DNA of 64,000 nt from [Eubacterium] yurii subsp. margaretiae ATCC 43715 (GCA_000146855.1 GL405246.1:420778-484777); one strand, 5' to 3'; positions 37,784 to 47,331 are shown, numbered from the stretch's first letter. Numbers and translations are program-made. Notes: generated from the letters alone by a model not told the origin.

Positions 37784-38032
37784 TTATCTCAAGACCTCCA
37801 TCATCTTTTCCATAAGTTTTTGTGGAGTAGCTTTTAACAACTTTTCATTACCTACAGTTACTATAGGAGCAACTTTTTCGCTCTTACATTCCTGAGTACA
37901 GGGTACAGCTTGGATTATTATATTGTCGTTTGGAAATACAGATTTGAAACTTTCGGCCTTTTCAAGCAAATCTATGGCACCCATCATCGTACATCTAGCT
38001 CCACAACAAATATCAATATTCAAATTTTTCAT
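37784..38032 (-). CDS. Small thioredoxin-like [2Fe-2S] protein
   Basis: 82 residues resembling the NuoE/HymA-type thioredoxin-like ferredoxin. Four conserved cysteines are visible in ICCGARCTMMGA and VPCTQECKSE, the expected ligands for one [2Fe-2S] cluster. AAGGAAG precedes the ATG. Its stop TAA directly abuts the hydrogenase-like start, so the products are made together and it is a likely electron partner of that protein. It is the first gene of the operon. Confidence 0.85.
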   Translation of the reverse strand: MKNLNIDICCGARCTMMGAIDLLEKAESFKSVFPNDNIIIQAVPCTQECKSEKVAPIVTVGNEKLLKATPQKLMEKMMEVLR

Positions 38033-38668
38033 AAAGACTTCCTTTCATAAGTATTATTCAGGTTGATATTAAATAAATTTTCAAATTAACAATTATTTCA
38101 AAACCTAGGTATATTTAATAAAAAGTTAATCTGAAATTTGTTCATATAAATTTAAAACTGTTGATATTAAATAAAATATTAAATGAAAACATAAAAAATT
38201 AAATAAGTAATTGCCTGTTGTACTATTTTATATTATTTGTTGAAAAAAGTAAATCCTAATTGAAAAAATATTGGAAAAATAGGATTTTTAATTTTTGTCA
38301 AAAATGATTTTTCATTTGACATTTTTTTGAAAAATCAGAGTTATAATAATTCCATACCTAATTTTAAAAAATGTTTCTGAAAGCAAATGTTTTTTATTTA
38401 ACTAAAATCATAATCACATACATACCTTTATTTTTACGGGATTTTCAATAATTAAAGAGTTTAGATGAACTTTGGTGCCAATATTATCACCAAATAAAAG
38501 ATCAATAACTTAAAAATCAATGTAAGCTTAATCTTATATATAAAATTTCTAAGTATATAATTTTTTTAAGACTTCAAGGAATTATTGTGTGAAATAGTAA
38601 ATGCAGGTATAGAGGATTATTAGTGAGATATATGTTGTTGATTTATTTTTATATTGGAAGTGATGAAG
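38033..38668. other. Divergent promoter region with an inverted repeat
   Basis: No gene. It separates the minus-strand hydrogenase-like operon from the plus-strand molybdenum hydroxylase operon. TTTGGTG (38471-38477) recurs inverted as CACCAAA (38488-38494) around 10 bases, a candidate operator. A TTGACA at 38316 has a TATAAT only at 20-base spacing, so I do not call it a promoter. Confidence 0.35.
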
Positions 38669-39139
38669 ATGAACATAAAATTCAAATTAAACGGACAGGA
38701 TTTTGAGATGGATGTTGATCCTACTAAAAGGCTGATTGACTTTATCAGAGATGATCTTAAGCTAACCGGAGTAAAAGAGGGATGTTCCGAGGGTGAATGT
38801 GGAGCCTGTACAGTGATAATTGATAAAAAGGCTGTGACAAGCTGTACAGTACTTACAGGTCAGATTCATGGTTGTGACATCATAACTATAGAAGGACTTG
38901 AAAAAAACGGACAACTTGATGTTATACAAAGGGCATTTATAGAAAACGGAGCGGTGCAGTGCGGTTTTTGTACACCGGGGATGATACTAAGTGTAAAGGC
39001 TCTGATGATGAATGTGGAAAATCCGACTATGGAAGACGTAAAGGAAGCCATTGAGGGGAATATATGCAGATGTACAGGATATGCAAGCATTTTTGACGCA
39101 GTAGAAAGCTTGCTGAAAAAAGGTGAAACACATGAGTAA
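38669..39139 (+). CDS. Molybdenum hydroxylase [2Fe-2S] small subunit (CoxS/XdhC type)
   Basis: 156 residues from ATG 38669, chosen because GGAAG lies 8 bases before it; a TTG at 38654 is upstream in frame. The plant-type cluster cysteines are Cys39, 44, 47 and 59 (GCSEGECGACTV), and the second cluster cysteines are Cys98, 101, 133 and 135 (CGFCTPG, ICRCTGY). It passes electrons from the molybdenum site to FAD in xanthine dehydrogenase-like enzymes. It overlaps the FAD subunit gene by 8 bases. Substrate of the complex is not fixed by this subunit. Confidence 0.92.
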   Translation: MNIKFKLNGQDFEMDVDPTKRLIDFIRDDLKLTGVKEGCSEGECGACTVIIDKKAVTSCTVLTGQIHGCDIITIEGLEKNGQLDVIQRAFIENGAVQCGFCTPGMILSVKALMMNVENPTMEDVKEAIEGNICRCTGYASIFDAVESLLKKGETHE

Positions 39140-39986
39140 ATTTTATCAACCTACAAATAAGTTAAGTCTGAAAAAAGCTCTTGCCCTAAAGGATGAAAAT
39201 ACATTGATGGTTGCAGGAGCAACGGATGTAATGGTGGAGATAAGGCAAAAAAATATTTTTGACAAAGATTTTATAGATTTGACAAAATTAAAAGGATTTG
39301 AATTTATAAAAGATTATAAGACTAAGGTTGAGATAGGCTCAATTACCAAAATACAAGACATAGCCGACAGCAGTGTAATAAGAGAGTTTTTTCCATCTCT
39401 TTCTTTTGCCTCAAGACATATAGGCTCAAGGCAAATTAGGAACAGGGCGACTATCGGAGGTAATGTAGCCAATGCTTCGCAAAGTGCGGATACGATACCT
39501 GTACTATGTGCACTAAAAGCATCTGTAGTACTTTTTAACTCCAAAGGAGAAGAAAGGACGCTTTTGGTGGAAGATTTTGTACAAGGTAGAGGAAAGACAG
39601 CTATTCAAGATGATGAAGCGGTTTATAAGTTTATAATTCCTAAGATATCTAAGTATAATTACTTTGCCAAATTAGGCTCGAGAAAAGAAGTGACTATATC
39701 AAAAATCAACTGTTCCATGATGTTTGAAGTCAAGGATGAAGTAATTGTAAACTCTTCGATTTACTTGGGAGCAATCGGAGTAAAACCTGTAAGAGGTGAG
39801 CTTTTTGAAGAGTATTTCAATAATAAAATTATTAGTTATATAGATTTGGATTATCTATTCAAACTTGGATATGATACTGTTGAAAATGCAATACCTAACA
39901 GACAGTCCAAGTATTATAAGAGAAAAGCCGTTTGTGGAGTAATAGACGATATTGTAACTAAACTAAGGTGCAACCATGAAATATAA
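39132..39986 (+). CDS. Molybdenum hydroxylase FAD-binding subunit (CoxM/XdhB type)
   Basis: 284 residues from ATG 39132, with AGGTGA 5 bases upstream inside the end of the small-subunit gene. FAD motifs VAGATDVMVEI (usually AGGTDL) and GSRQIRNRATIGGNVANASQSAD are clear, and the C-terminal CO_deh_flav_C region ends YYKRKAVCGVIDDI. It carries electrons from the Fe-S clusters to NAD or another acceptor. The end overlaps the large-subunit start by 11 bases, giving a tight three-gene operon in the order Fe-S, FAD, Mo. Confidence 0.9.
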   Translation: MSKFYQPTNKLSLKKALALKDENTLMVAGATDVMVEIRQKNIFDKDFIDLTKLKGFEFIKDYKTKVEIGSITKIQDIADSSVIREFFPSLSFASRHIGSRQIRNRATIGGNVANASQSADTIPVLCALKASVVLFNSKGEERTLLVEDFVQGRGKTAIQDDEAVYKFIIPKISKYNYFAKLGSRKEVTISKINCSMMFEVKDEVIVNSSIYLGAIGVKPVRGELFEEYFNNKIISYIDLDYLFKLGYDTVENAIPNRQSKYYKRKAVCGVIDDIVTKLRCNHEI

Positions 39987-40560
39987 GTATTTAGGAAAAA
40001 AGATAATAAGAGAGGACTCGTTTGAAAGAGTCATAGGAAAAACAAAGTACACCCTTGATATGAAGGTGGACGATATGCTCTATGCAAAGCTGATTGTATC
40101 TTCTCATCCACATGCAAGATACAAACTTGACCTTACTGAAGCTTTGCAGGTAGAGGGAATTGAAAAAATCTACACATACGAAGATATAAAACATACCAAC
40201 TTCTACAACTCCATGGAGTGGTTTACAGGGATACAAGGCAAGAGAGACGAACTGATAATCAACGATGTGGCAAGGTTTGTAGGAGACAGGATAGGTATAG
40301 TTGTCGGCAAGGATAAGGATTCTGTGGAAAAAGCTGTATCCAAGGTGAAAATAGAATATGAGGATTTGGATGTGCTTGTAGATTTGCAGGATTCCATTGA
40401 TGAAAAATCCATAGTAAAGGGTGATAGCAACCTATGTTATTCCAGAAAAATAGAGTATGGAGATTATGAAAAAGAAAAAACAAGGCTGATATTACTGTTA
40501 AGACAGAGGGTTATACTCCAAAGATACATCACCTTGCTATTGAGCCACACGTTTGTTTGA
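39976..40560 (+). pseudogene. Molybdenum hydroxylase large subunit, N-terminal fragment (frameshifted)
   Basis: 194 codons of the Ald_Xan_dh_C domain (GKKIIREDSFERVIGKTKYT, DDMLYAKLIVSSHPHARY, FVGDRIGIVVGKDKDSVEKA). After GDYEKEKT the frame becomes nonsense (RLILLLRQRV) and stops at 40560. One extra A in the A6 run at 40475-40480 would restore NKADITVKTEGYTPKIHHLAIEPH and join the second fragment without loss. So this is one gene of about 751 codons with a -1 frameshift, either real, a sequencing error, or corrected by slippage. Confidence 0.8.
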
Positions 40561-42230
40561 GCGAGATAGACATCTTCGGCAACTTGGTGATATGGACGCC
40601 GTGCCAGATTGCCTTTGCGATTCAAATGCACGTTTCAAGAGTGCTTGACATACCGTTTAATAAGGTCAGAGTTATAAAATCTAATATGGGTGGTTCTTTT
40701 GGTGGTAAGCAACAACCTATTCTTGAGCCGTTGTCAGCCTTTGTAACTATGGATTTGAAAAGACCTGTAATGATGTATATGAATAGGTATGAGACTCTCG
40801 TAGGCACAGTATCAAGAAATCCTATGAGGGTACAGATTGAAACGTCTGTAACAAAAGAAGGCAAAATCCTATGTAGAAAAGTAGATGCTCAGGTGGACGG
40901 TGGAGCCTATGATACTAATTCATCGAGCATAGTAAACGCCTTTATGAAAAAACTCTTTAGACTTTACAAGATACCAAGTCAAGTGACAGAGGGAAAAAGC
41001 TATTATACAAATACCATACCCGGCGGAGCGGCAAGAGCCTATGGTGGACCACAGTCACATGCTATAAGTGAGATAAATATGGATCAGGTGGCAGCTGCAC
41101 TTAATATGGATCCTTGTGAGTTCAGATTGAAAAATCTGGCAGATCCGTATACGGATGATCCTACTGGAGGTCCAAACTTGGGCAATTCTCAGGTAAAAGA
41201 GTGTATGATAAGGGGCATGGAGAGATTTGACTGGTTAAATAGAAGGAAAAGTATCAAAAATAAAAATACTGATAGATATGCCTACGGAGTAGGTGTTGCA
41301 GCAGCAACTCACGGCAATGGATACAAGGGAGCATTTCCTGATTTTTGCAATGTCGAGTTTACGCTGTTCAGTGATGGTACGGCATTGGTAAAAATAGCAG
41401 TTCACGAGCAAGGTTGCGGTACTATAGCATCTCTTACACAAGTTGCCGCAGAAGCTTTGGACTTGGATACGACAAAGATAAGGATGACAGAAGCAGATAC
41501 ACTTCTTACTCCTTATGATTCGGCAGGAACACAGGCAAGCAGGGTAACCTTTGTAAACGGAGGAGCCATAAAAAAAGCCGGTGAACAGCTAAGAGAAAAG
41601 CTGATTGATGTTGCTGTTCAGTCAAAGGGCTTTGCAAGAGAAGATATATATACGTATGACGGAAAAGTATATTCCAAGAAAACAGGAGAATTTGTAGAAT
41701 ATAGCGAACTTGTAGCCTATGCGGAAAAAAATAATTTTGAGGCGATGACTGTATATGTTCACCATGAGCAGGAGGCAAATCCGGCAGCATTTGCAGTATT
41801 TTTTGCAGAGGTGAGAGTGGACAAATATACAGGTATGGTCGATGTGACAGACGCACTTGCAGTGCACGACATAGGTCAGGCAGTCAATCCTATGCTTGTA
41901 GATGGGCAGATATATGGCGGTGCACATATGAGTATAGGTATGGCACTTAGAGAAGAGATAGTCTATGAAAAAAGCGGGTATCTCAAGACTGATTCGCTGT
42001 CAAAATACCATGTATTCAACTCACAGGATATGCCTAAGATTGACATACTTCTTATAGAGTCTGAAGACAAGTCCGCTCCTTATGGGATGAAGAGTGTAGG
42101 AGAGTTGAGCTGTGTAGCTCCGGCACCTGCTGTTATCAATGCTATAAATCACGCACTTGACACGAAGATAAGTACCTATCCTGCGTCTCCTGAGCTTATA
42201 ATTCAAGAGCTTGACAAAATGTCAAAGTAA
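40557..42230 (+). pseudogene. Molybdenum hydroxylase large subunit, catalytic fragment (frameshifted)
   Basis: The rest of the molybdopterin-binding subunit in the next frame; there is no ribosome site before it, so it is not an independent gene. Mo-cofactor motifs are intact: NMGGSFGGKQQP, PGGAARAYGGPQ (usually GAFRGFG), EQGCGTIASLTQVAAEAL, and SVGELSC with the catalytic glutamate. The late domain DALAVHDIGQAVNPMLVDGQIYGG is also complete. Closest to xanthine dehydrogenase-type or related purine/N-heterocycle hydroxylases. No selection against the C-terminal part is visible, which argues that the break is recent or artefactual. Confidence 0.8.
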
Positions 42231-42367
42231 ATAAAAACATATTGAAAAGCACTTGTTAATACAAATTATAGATTCATACCGAAAAGTTGTTCTAAGGCAC
42301 TTATATATGTAAAATGATAATTAATATTAAAAAATGATGGATTTTTTATTTCTTAACTTTTATTTTA

Positions 42368-42487
42368 GACTATTATCTATTTAATCTATAGGTAATTTTC
42401 ATCAAGAATTTTAAAAAATATTATATGATTTATGACTTTAATAAAATGCAGAAAATATTTTATCCATTATCATATTAGATTTTATTA
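42368..42487 (-). repeat. Copy of the TACTA MITE-like repeat
   Basis: 120 bp, inverted relative to the copies at 44207 and 62729. Left end CTATTATCTATTTAATCTAT, right end ATTAGATTTTATTA. Flanking triplets are TTA and TAA, so the target duplication is not exact. Confidence 0.6.
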
Positions 42488-42564
42488 TAACTGTCATTTT
42501 ACAATTAGTGACCTTATGAACAAATATCGGTATACAAAGACTAATTGAATTAGGAGGGATGAAT

Positions 42565-44067
42565 TTGGAAACTAAGATTTTAGACGGCAGAAATCTAACG
42601 CTTGAAGATATCTACAACGTTGCGTTTAATTTTCAAAAGGTTGAAGTGGATGAAAAAGCGAGAAAGGCGGTACGAGATGGCAGACAAGTTCTGTTTGACA
42701 TGGCTGCTCAGGGTAAACCTGTCTACGAGCTCAACAGAGGTGTAGGTTGGAACAAGGACAAGGAGTTTGACGAGGAATTCTTTACACAGTATAACAAAAA
42801 CCTGCTAAATACGCATTGCCTTGGTGTTCCGCCTTATCACAGTATCGAAGATGTCAGAGCCATACTCTTACTTAGAGTAAATAAGGTACTGTCAGGACAT
42901 ACAGGCATGTCAGAGCAACTTATGCAAATGTATGTTGATTTTCTAAATCACAGAATCCATCCGAGAGTACCTATGAGAGGTTCTATCGGAGAGGCAGATA
43001 TTACTACACTCAGCCACATAGGTCTTGCCTTTATTGGAGAAGAAGATGTAGAGTACAAGGGTGAAATAGTAAACTCTAAGGTAGCCATGGATAGTGAGGG
43101 GATAAAACCTATAATTTTAGGACCTAAGGATGGACTAAGCATAGTATCGTCAAATGCTCAGGGAGAGGCGATGGCTGCTATTGCTGTAAAGGAAATACAG
43201 GAAATAGTAGATATGTCAAACCTGATATTTTGCTTGAGTCTTGAAGGTTTAAATGGGGTTATGGAGCAACTCAGAGAGGATGTCAATGCTGTAAGGGGAA
43301 TTCATGGACAGATTGAAGTTGCTAAGAAATGCAGAGAGTATCTAAGGGGAAGTTTCCTACATGAAAAAGATGAAAACAGAGCATTGCAAGATCCGATAAG
43401 TTTCAGGGCTGCACATTGTATTAACGGAAGTATATTGGATGAACTTGAATTTGTCAAAAAATATCTGAATATTCAGCTTAATACTACTGATGACAATCCT
43501 TGTATCATACTTGACGAGAACTCTTCATTTGTAAGTGCAAACTTTGAGACGACAACTCTTGCTGTAGGAGTAGAAATGCTTGCTACAGGACTTAGCCACC
43601 TGTCAAAATCTTCGTGCTATAGGACGATAAAACTTGCCGATCCGCAGTTTACAAAATTATCCAGATTTTTGACAGCAAAGGAAGTTGAAAGTATAGCATA
43701 CGGCACTATTCAAAAGACTTTTACAATGCTTGACACTGAAAACAGAATTCTTGCAAATCCAAGCTCAATGGATTTTTACTCACTTGCCGGTACAATAGAA
43801 GACCACGCATCGAATTTACCGCTTGCAGCGTCAAAACTCTATAAGATACTTGATAATATAAGATATATAATAGGAATTGAGGCAATGCACGCTGTTCAAG
43901 CCATAGACTTGAGAGGAAAGAAGAACCTTGGAGAAAAAACATCAAAGGCTTATGAGTTGATAAGACGTGATATACCGTTTTTGGATAAGGACAGAAACTT
44001 GAGCAAAGATATTAAAAAAGCCTATGATTTGATTAAATCAGGAGAACTTTTGAAAATTTGTTATTAA
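42565..44067 (+). CDS. Histidine/aromatic ammonia-lyase family protein lacking the MIO tripeptide
   Basis: About 500 residues. The ATG at 42559 touches the AGGAGGG ribosome site, so TTG 42565 (METKILDGRNLTLED) is the better start. It has the HAL/PAL fold: VYELNRGVGW in place of YGxNTGFG, SSNAQGEAMAA, LQDPISFRAAHCINGS and TTDDNPCIILDE. The segment that should read GSVG-ASG-DLAPLSH reads GSIG-EAD-ITTLSH (42979-43017), one residue shorter and without the Ala-Ser-Gly that cyclises to MIO. A normal ammonia-lyase mechanism is therefore unlikely. A BCCT transporter gene follows 355 bases later. Function open. Confidence 0.85.
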   Translation: METKILDGRNLTLEDIYNVAFNFQKVEVDEKARKAVRDGRQVLFDMAAQGKPVYELNRGVGWNKDKEFDEEFFTQYNKNLLNTHCLGVPPYHSIEDVRAILLLRVNKVLSGHTGMSEQLMQMYVDFLNHRIHPRVPMRGSIGEADITTLSHIGLAFIGEEDVEYKGEIVNSKVAMDSEGIKPIILGPKDGLSIVSSNAQGEAMAAIAVKEIQEIVDMSNLIFCLSLEGLNGVMEQLREDVNAVRGIHGQIEVAKKCREYLRGSFLHEKDENRALQDPISFRAAHCINGSILDELEFVKKYLNIQLNTTDDNPCIILDENSSFVSANFETTTLAVGVEMLATGLSHLSKSSCYRTIKLADPQFTKLSRFLTAKEVESIAYGTIQKTFTMLDTENRILANPSSMDFYSLAGTIEDHASNLPLAASKLYKILDNIRYIIGIEAMHAVQAIDLRGKKNLGEKTSKAYELIRRDIPFLDKDRNLSKDIKKAYDLIKSGELLKICY

Positions 44068-44079
44068 TTTGCAATTTTT

Positions 44080-44146
44080 ATCTTGAGAGATACCATTATA
44101 CATAAACATAGAAGAATTCAAACTTGTATCTATGCGCTCTCAAGAT
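44080..44146 (+). terminator. Long hairpin after the ammonia-lyase homologue
   Basis: ATCTTGAGAG (44080-44089) pairs perfectly with CTCTCAAGAT (44137-44146); the 47-base interior pairs only in part and no T run follows. It may end or protect the transcript. Confidence 0.35.
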
Positions 44147-44206
44147 TGAAATTAAGTCATGATTTTTTATATAGCATTAATGACTAAGCTTAATTATATT
44201 GATTTA

Positions 44207-44328
44207 TACTAAAATCTAATAAAATAATTGGATAAACTATTCTCAGTGTATTTATAATGAAGTCATAAATATATACTATTATTTAAACCATTGATGAACA
44301 TTATCCATAAATTAAATAGATAATAGTA
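44207..44328 (+). repeat. Intact copy of the TACTA MITE-like repeat with TTA duplication
   Basis: 122 bp starting TACTAAAATCTAATAAAATA and ending AATAGATAATAGTA. TTA lies on both sides (44204-44206 and 44329-44331). The two ends are imperfect inverted repeats over about 29 bases. Confidence 0.75.
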
Positions 44329-44421
44329 TTAAATGAAATTATAATTTGCTTTTATTAAATGTTAAAGAAATGTGTTTGTATATGAACGAGATTGAAATTA
44401 TTAAAAAAAGGAGATTTTTTT

Positions 44422-45969
44422 ATGGACAATCAAAAGAAAAACATCAGGTGGGAGGTATTCATACCGTCGTTTATACTTGTTGCATTAGCTGCAATAGTGG
44501 GGATAGTAAACAACAAGGCTCTTACCGAAGCCTCAAACGCTTTTTTTGCATGGTCACTTGAAAGTTTCGGTTGGTTATATCAATGGGTGACAATAATTAC
44601 TCTTATTATTTTAATAGTTATGCTTTTCTCAAAGATTGGTAATATTAAAATTGGCGGTAAGGATGCAAAACCGAAATACTCTTTTGGTACATGGTTTGCG
44701 ATGACACTTACAGGTGGAGTTGCTACAGGTATAGTTACATGGGGTGTAAATGAGCCGCTTATTTACATGGGTAACGTCTATGGAGAACTTGACGCTCTTG
44801 GAATAAAAGCAGGTAGTGCAGAAGCTGTAAGATTTGCAATGGGAAGATGCTTTTACAACTGGACCTTCCTACCTTATGCGATATACGCATTGGCAGGAGT
44901 AATAGTGGCTTATGTATACTTTAATAAGAAGAAACAACTTAACGTAACTTCAACTTTGGAACCTATATTTGGTGAAAAAATCAGAAAAGGAACTCTTGCA
45001 GGTATAGTGGACACTCTTTCTATGCTCGCTATAGTAATCGGTCTTTGCTCAGGACTTACAATGTGTATAGTTCTTATAACTACAGGTTTGAGCTATTCAT
45101 ATAAGGTAGACGTCCAACTTCCTCTTTTCATAGGAGTAGGTGTACTTATAATTGCTGCGTTTACACTTTCTTCTTATGTCGGACTGGACAACGGACTTAA
45201 AAAACTTGCAGGAATAAATGCTTACTTCTACTATGGTCTTTTGATACTTCTTGTAGTAACAGGACCTACTCTATTTATAGTTAGAAATGCAACTGCGGGT
45301 ATGGCTGAATGGTTACAAAATTTCTGGTCTTGGGGACTTGATCCTATAGATATAGGTGGGGCGCCGCTTACCCGCTCTTGGACGCTATTTGACTGGGCTG
45401 TATGGATTGCCTATGCGCCTGTTACAGGAATATTCTTAGGACAGATATCTTATGGTAGAACTATTAGGCAATGCTTAGTAATAAACCTTATTCTTCCGGC
45501 TATATTCGGTATAATATGGTTCTCAATCTGGGGTAATTCTGCGCTTAATATGCAAATTACAGGACAGGTAGATTTGGTTGAAACTATTAAAAATACCAAT
45601 TCGGTGACCGCACTTTATCAGTTTATAGAGAATTTACCTTTTGGACTTGGTAAGATAATAGTACCTATAAATATGTTTGTAATACTCATATCATTTGTTA
45701 CAGCCGCTGATGCTACTGCAAATAACGTTGCGTCAATGTGCATAAAAGACATTCCTATAGGCTCAGAAGCTCCCGGAAAACTCAAGATATTGTGGGGAGT
45801 AACAATAGGTATAATAGCTATAATCATGGCTGCATTTGGAGGAGGTCAGCAAGGTGTTGAAGGGGTAAAAGCCTTAGCAGCTGCGGGAGGATTTGTAGTC
45901 TTATTTATCTTCATCCTTCAGATAGCTTCCACCATTAAGATGTTCTTTATAGATAAGATTGAAGAATAA
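44422..45969 (+). CDS. BCCT family transporter
   Basis: 515 residues from ATG 44422; AAGGAGA lies 7 bases upstream and the ten open codons before it are not used. About twelve membrane segments. Family marks: GVATGIVTWGVNEPLIYMG (GxWGxNEP type) and the central WTLFDWAVWIAYAPVTGIFLGQISYGRTIRQ region, where BCCT proteins usually have Trp-rich WAWWISWSPFVG. Several aromatic-box positions are replaced by Val, Ile and Ala, so the substrate may not be glycine betaine. It moves zwitterionic amines such as betaine, carnitine or similar compounds. Lies downstream of the ammonia-lyase homologue and has its own terminator. Confidence 0.88.
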   Translation: MDNQKKNIRWEVFIPSFILVALAAIVGIVNNKALTEASNAFFAWSLESFGWLYQWVTIITLIILIVMLFSKIGNIKIGGKDAKPKYSFGTWFAMTLTGGVATGIVTWGVNEPLIYMGNVYGELDALGIKAGSAEAVRFAMGRCFYNWTFLPYAIYALAGVIVAYVYFNKKKQLNVTSTLEPIFGEKIRKGTLAGIVDTLSMLAIVIGLCSGLTMCIVLITTGLSYSYKVDVQLPLFIGVGVLIIAAFTLSSYVGLDNGLKKLAGINAYFYYGLLILLVVTGPTLFIVRNATAGMAEWLQNFWSWGLDPIDIGGAPLTRSWTLFDWAVWIAYAPVTGIFLGQISYGRTIRQCLVINLILPAIFGIIWFSIWGNSALNMQITGQVDLVETIKNTNSVTALYQFIENLPFGLGKIIVPINMFVILISFVTAADATANNVASMCIKDIPIGSEAPGKLKILWGVTIGIIAIIMAAFGGGQQGVEGVKALAAAGGFVVLFIFILQIASTIKMFFIDKIEE

Positions 45970-45991
45970 ACAATATAATAAAAAAGATAAT

Positions 45992-46033
45992 AAAAAAGTT
46001 GCAAGTCCCACATAAGGGATTTGCAACTTTTTT
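45992..46033 (+). terminator. Terminator after the BCCT gene
   Basis: AAAAAAGTTGCAA and TTGCAACTTTTTT form a strong stem (45992-46033) with an inner GTCCC/GGGA pairing and T run. Confidence 0.85.
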
Positions 46034-46122
46034 GATAGATATCTCTTTATAAGTATATTTATACCAATATTCAGTAAAACAATGGAAAAAATGTAATTTG
46101 ATACATCTATAATTAATATCTT

Positions 46123-46308
46123 TTAATCCATTCTATCAAGTTCATTTTTCGGTGTTATTACAGGCTTGCCTTCTGAATCCAACAATACAGTAAGACCGCC
46201 TGCATAGCCTGAAGCATAGAACAGATAATTTACTCCAGTTTCAGTATCTATTATTATATCAAAACCACTGAGCATACCCTGACTTATTTTTTTAAATCTC
46301 TTTTCCAT
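46123..46308 (-). CDS. Small DUF6440 family protein
   Basis: 61 residues, MEKRFKKISQGMLSGFDII with the characteristic DTETGVNYLFYASGYAGGLTVLLDSEGKPV. CAGGAGGCAAG precedes the ATG at good distance. DUF6440 proteins are short cytoplasmic proteins of unknown function in Firmicutes. It stands alone on the minus strand between the BCCT gene and the GntR-ABC operon. Family name is from memory of the motif. Confidence 0.75.
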   Translation of the reverse strand: MEKRFKKISQGMLSGFDIIIDTETGVNYLFYASGYAGGLTVLLDSEGKPVITPKNELDRMD

Positions 46309-46576
46309 ATCTTGCCTCCTGTAATATATTCAAAATCCTTCTTTGATAAAAGGATAGAACAGCATTAAAACTATAATTACTAATTATTATAAATATAGCG
46401 TCGAATATTATAGCAGAAAATTTCTTTTAAGTCAAATATTGTTATGCTATATGATTTGCAATTTATACCAGCATAAAAGTCATAGAAAAATTTATTTACA
46501 AGTTATATTGATGTATCTCAAGATTTTTTATAGTATTATATACAAAGTAACGGATATCGCTAGTTTTAAATTTTTA

Positions 46577-47331
46577 TCAGTTATTTCGGTTTTCATCTTC
46601 AATAGGAAGCCAATCGAAATAATATGCATTTCCGCTCTTATTCTTGAACTTATCTTTTGATTCCTTTAGCTGAATTGATGCATCGGATAAAAGAGCACCT
46701 TTTGAAATCTGTGGATTTAGGAGAAGCTTTCTCGCATCTACAAGCCTTGAGTCGATATATACATAGCCCCTTATCTCCCTATCTATAGTATAGAGCATTA
46801 TGCAGTCAACTGAGTTGTCATATACAGGATTGCCATTGATATCTGTAGATATTATATTAGCTTTATTTTTTCCTTTGAAAAATCGGCAAGCAGATTTTCA
46901 GATTTTTTATTTCCAAGTGGAAATTCGTATTTAGTCTTGCTATAGTCTATGTTTTTTGGGTTGCTTATCTTATATTTTCTTATCATTTTATTTGCATCTT
47001 GAGCTGAAAAAATATATATCTCAGGCTCTATTATAATATGACCGCCTTTTTTTGTCGTTGAAGAGGAGTAAAAATCACTTTTTATATTAAAGACATTAGA
47101 CAAATTTATATGAGCGTAATTGTAATAGCTGTCATTATCAAAAAAATTATTTTTTATATCAAGGTATCCATTCATAAATCTTTCATTAAAAACATTAGTA
47201 TAGTCACCATTATTTGATATATTTTTCTTTTCCAGTCTACTGAAGTCTTGGAAATCTTCTGTACCAAATGAAAGACATATAGCTAGATATAAGATAGACG
47301 CAATAATTAAAATCAGTATATTATTTTTCAT
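46577..47331 (-). pseudogene. Membrane-anchored protein of the GntR-ABC operon, frameshifted
   Basis: The first part (47331-46852) encodes 159 residues with an N-terminal membrane segment (NNILILIIASILYLAICLSF) and ends at a TAA after LADFSKEKIKLI. With one extra A in the A6 run (plus strand T run 46866-46871) the frame continues KANIISTDINGNPVYDNS and joins the downstream fragment 46798-46577 (MLYTIDREIRGYVYIDSRLVDARKL ... IEDENRNN) to make about 250 residues. The protein is unfamiliar; the first residues point outward. It is the last gene of the operon and probably works with the ABC transporter. Confidence 0.65.

Noticed and set aside
38316..38347. TTGACA and TATAAT pair as promoter for the molybdenum hydroxylase operon
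   Set aside because: Spacing is 20 bases, outside the usual 16-18.
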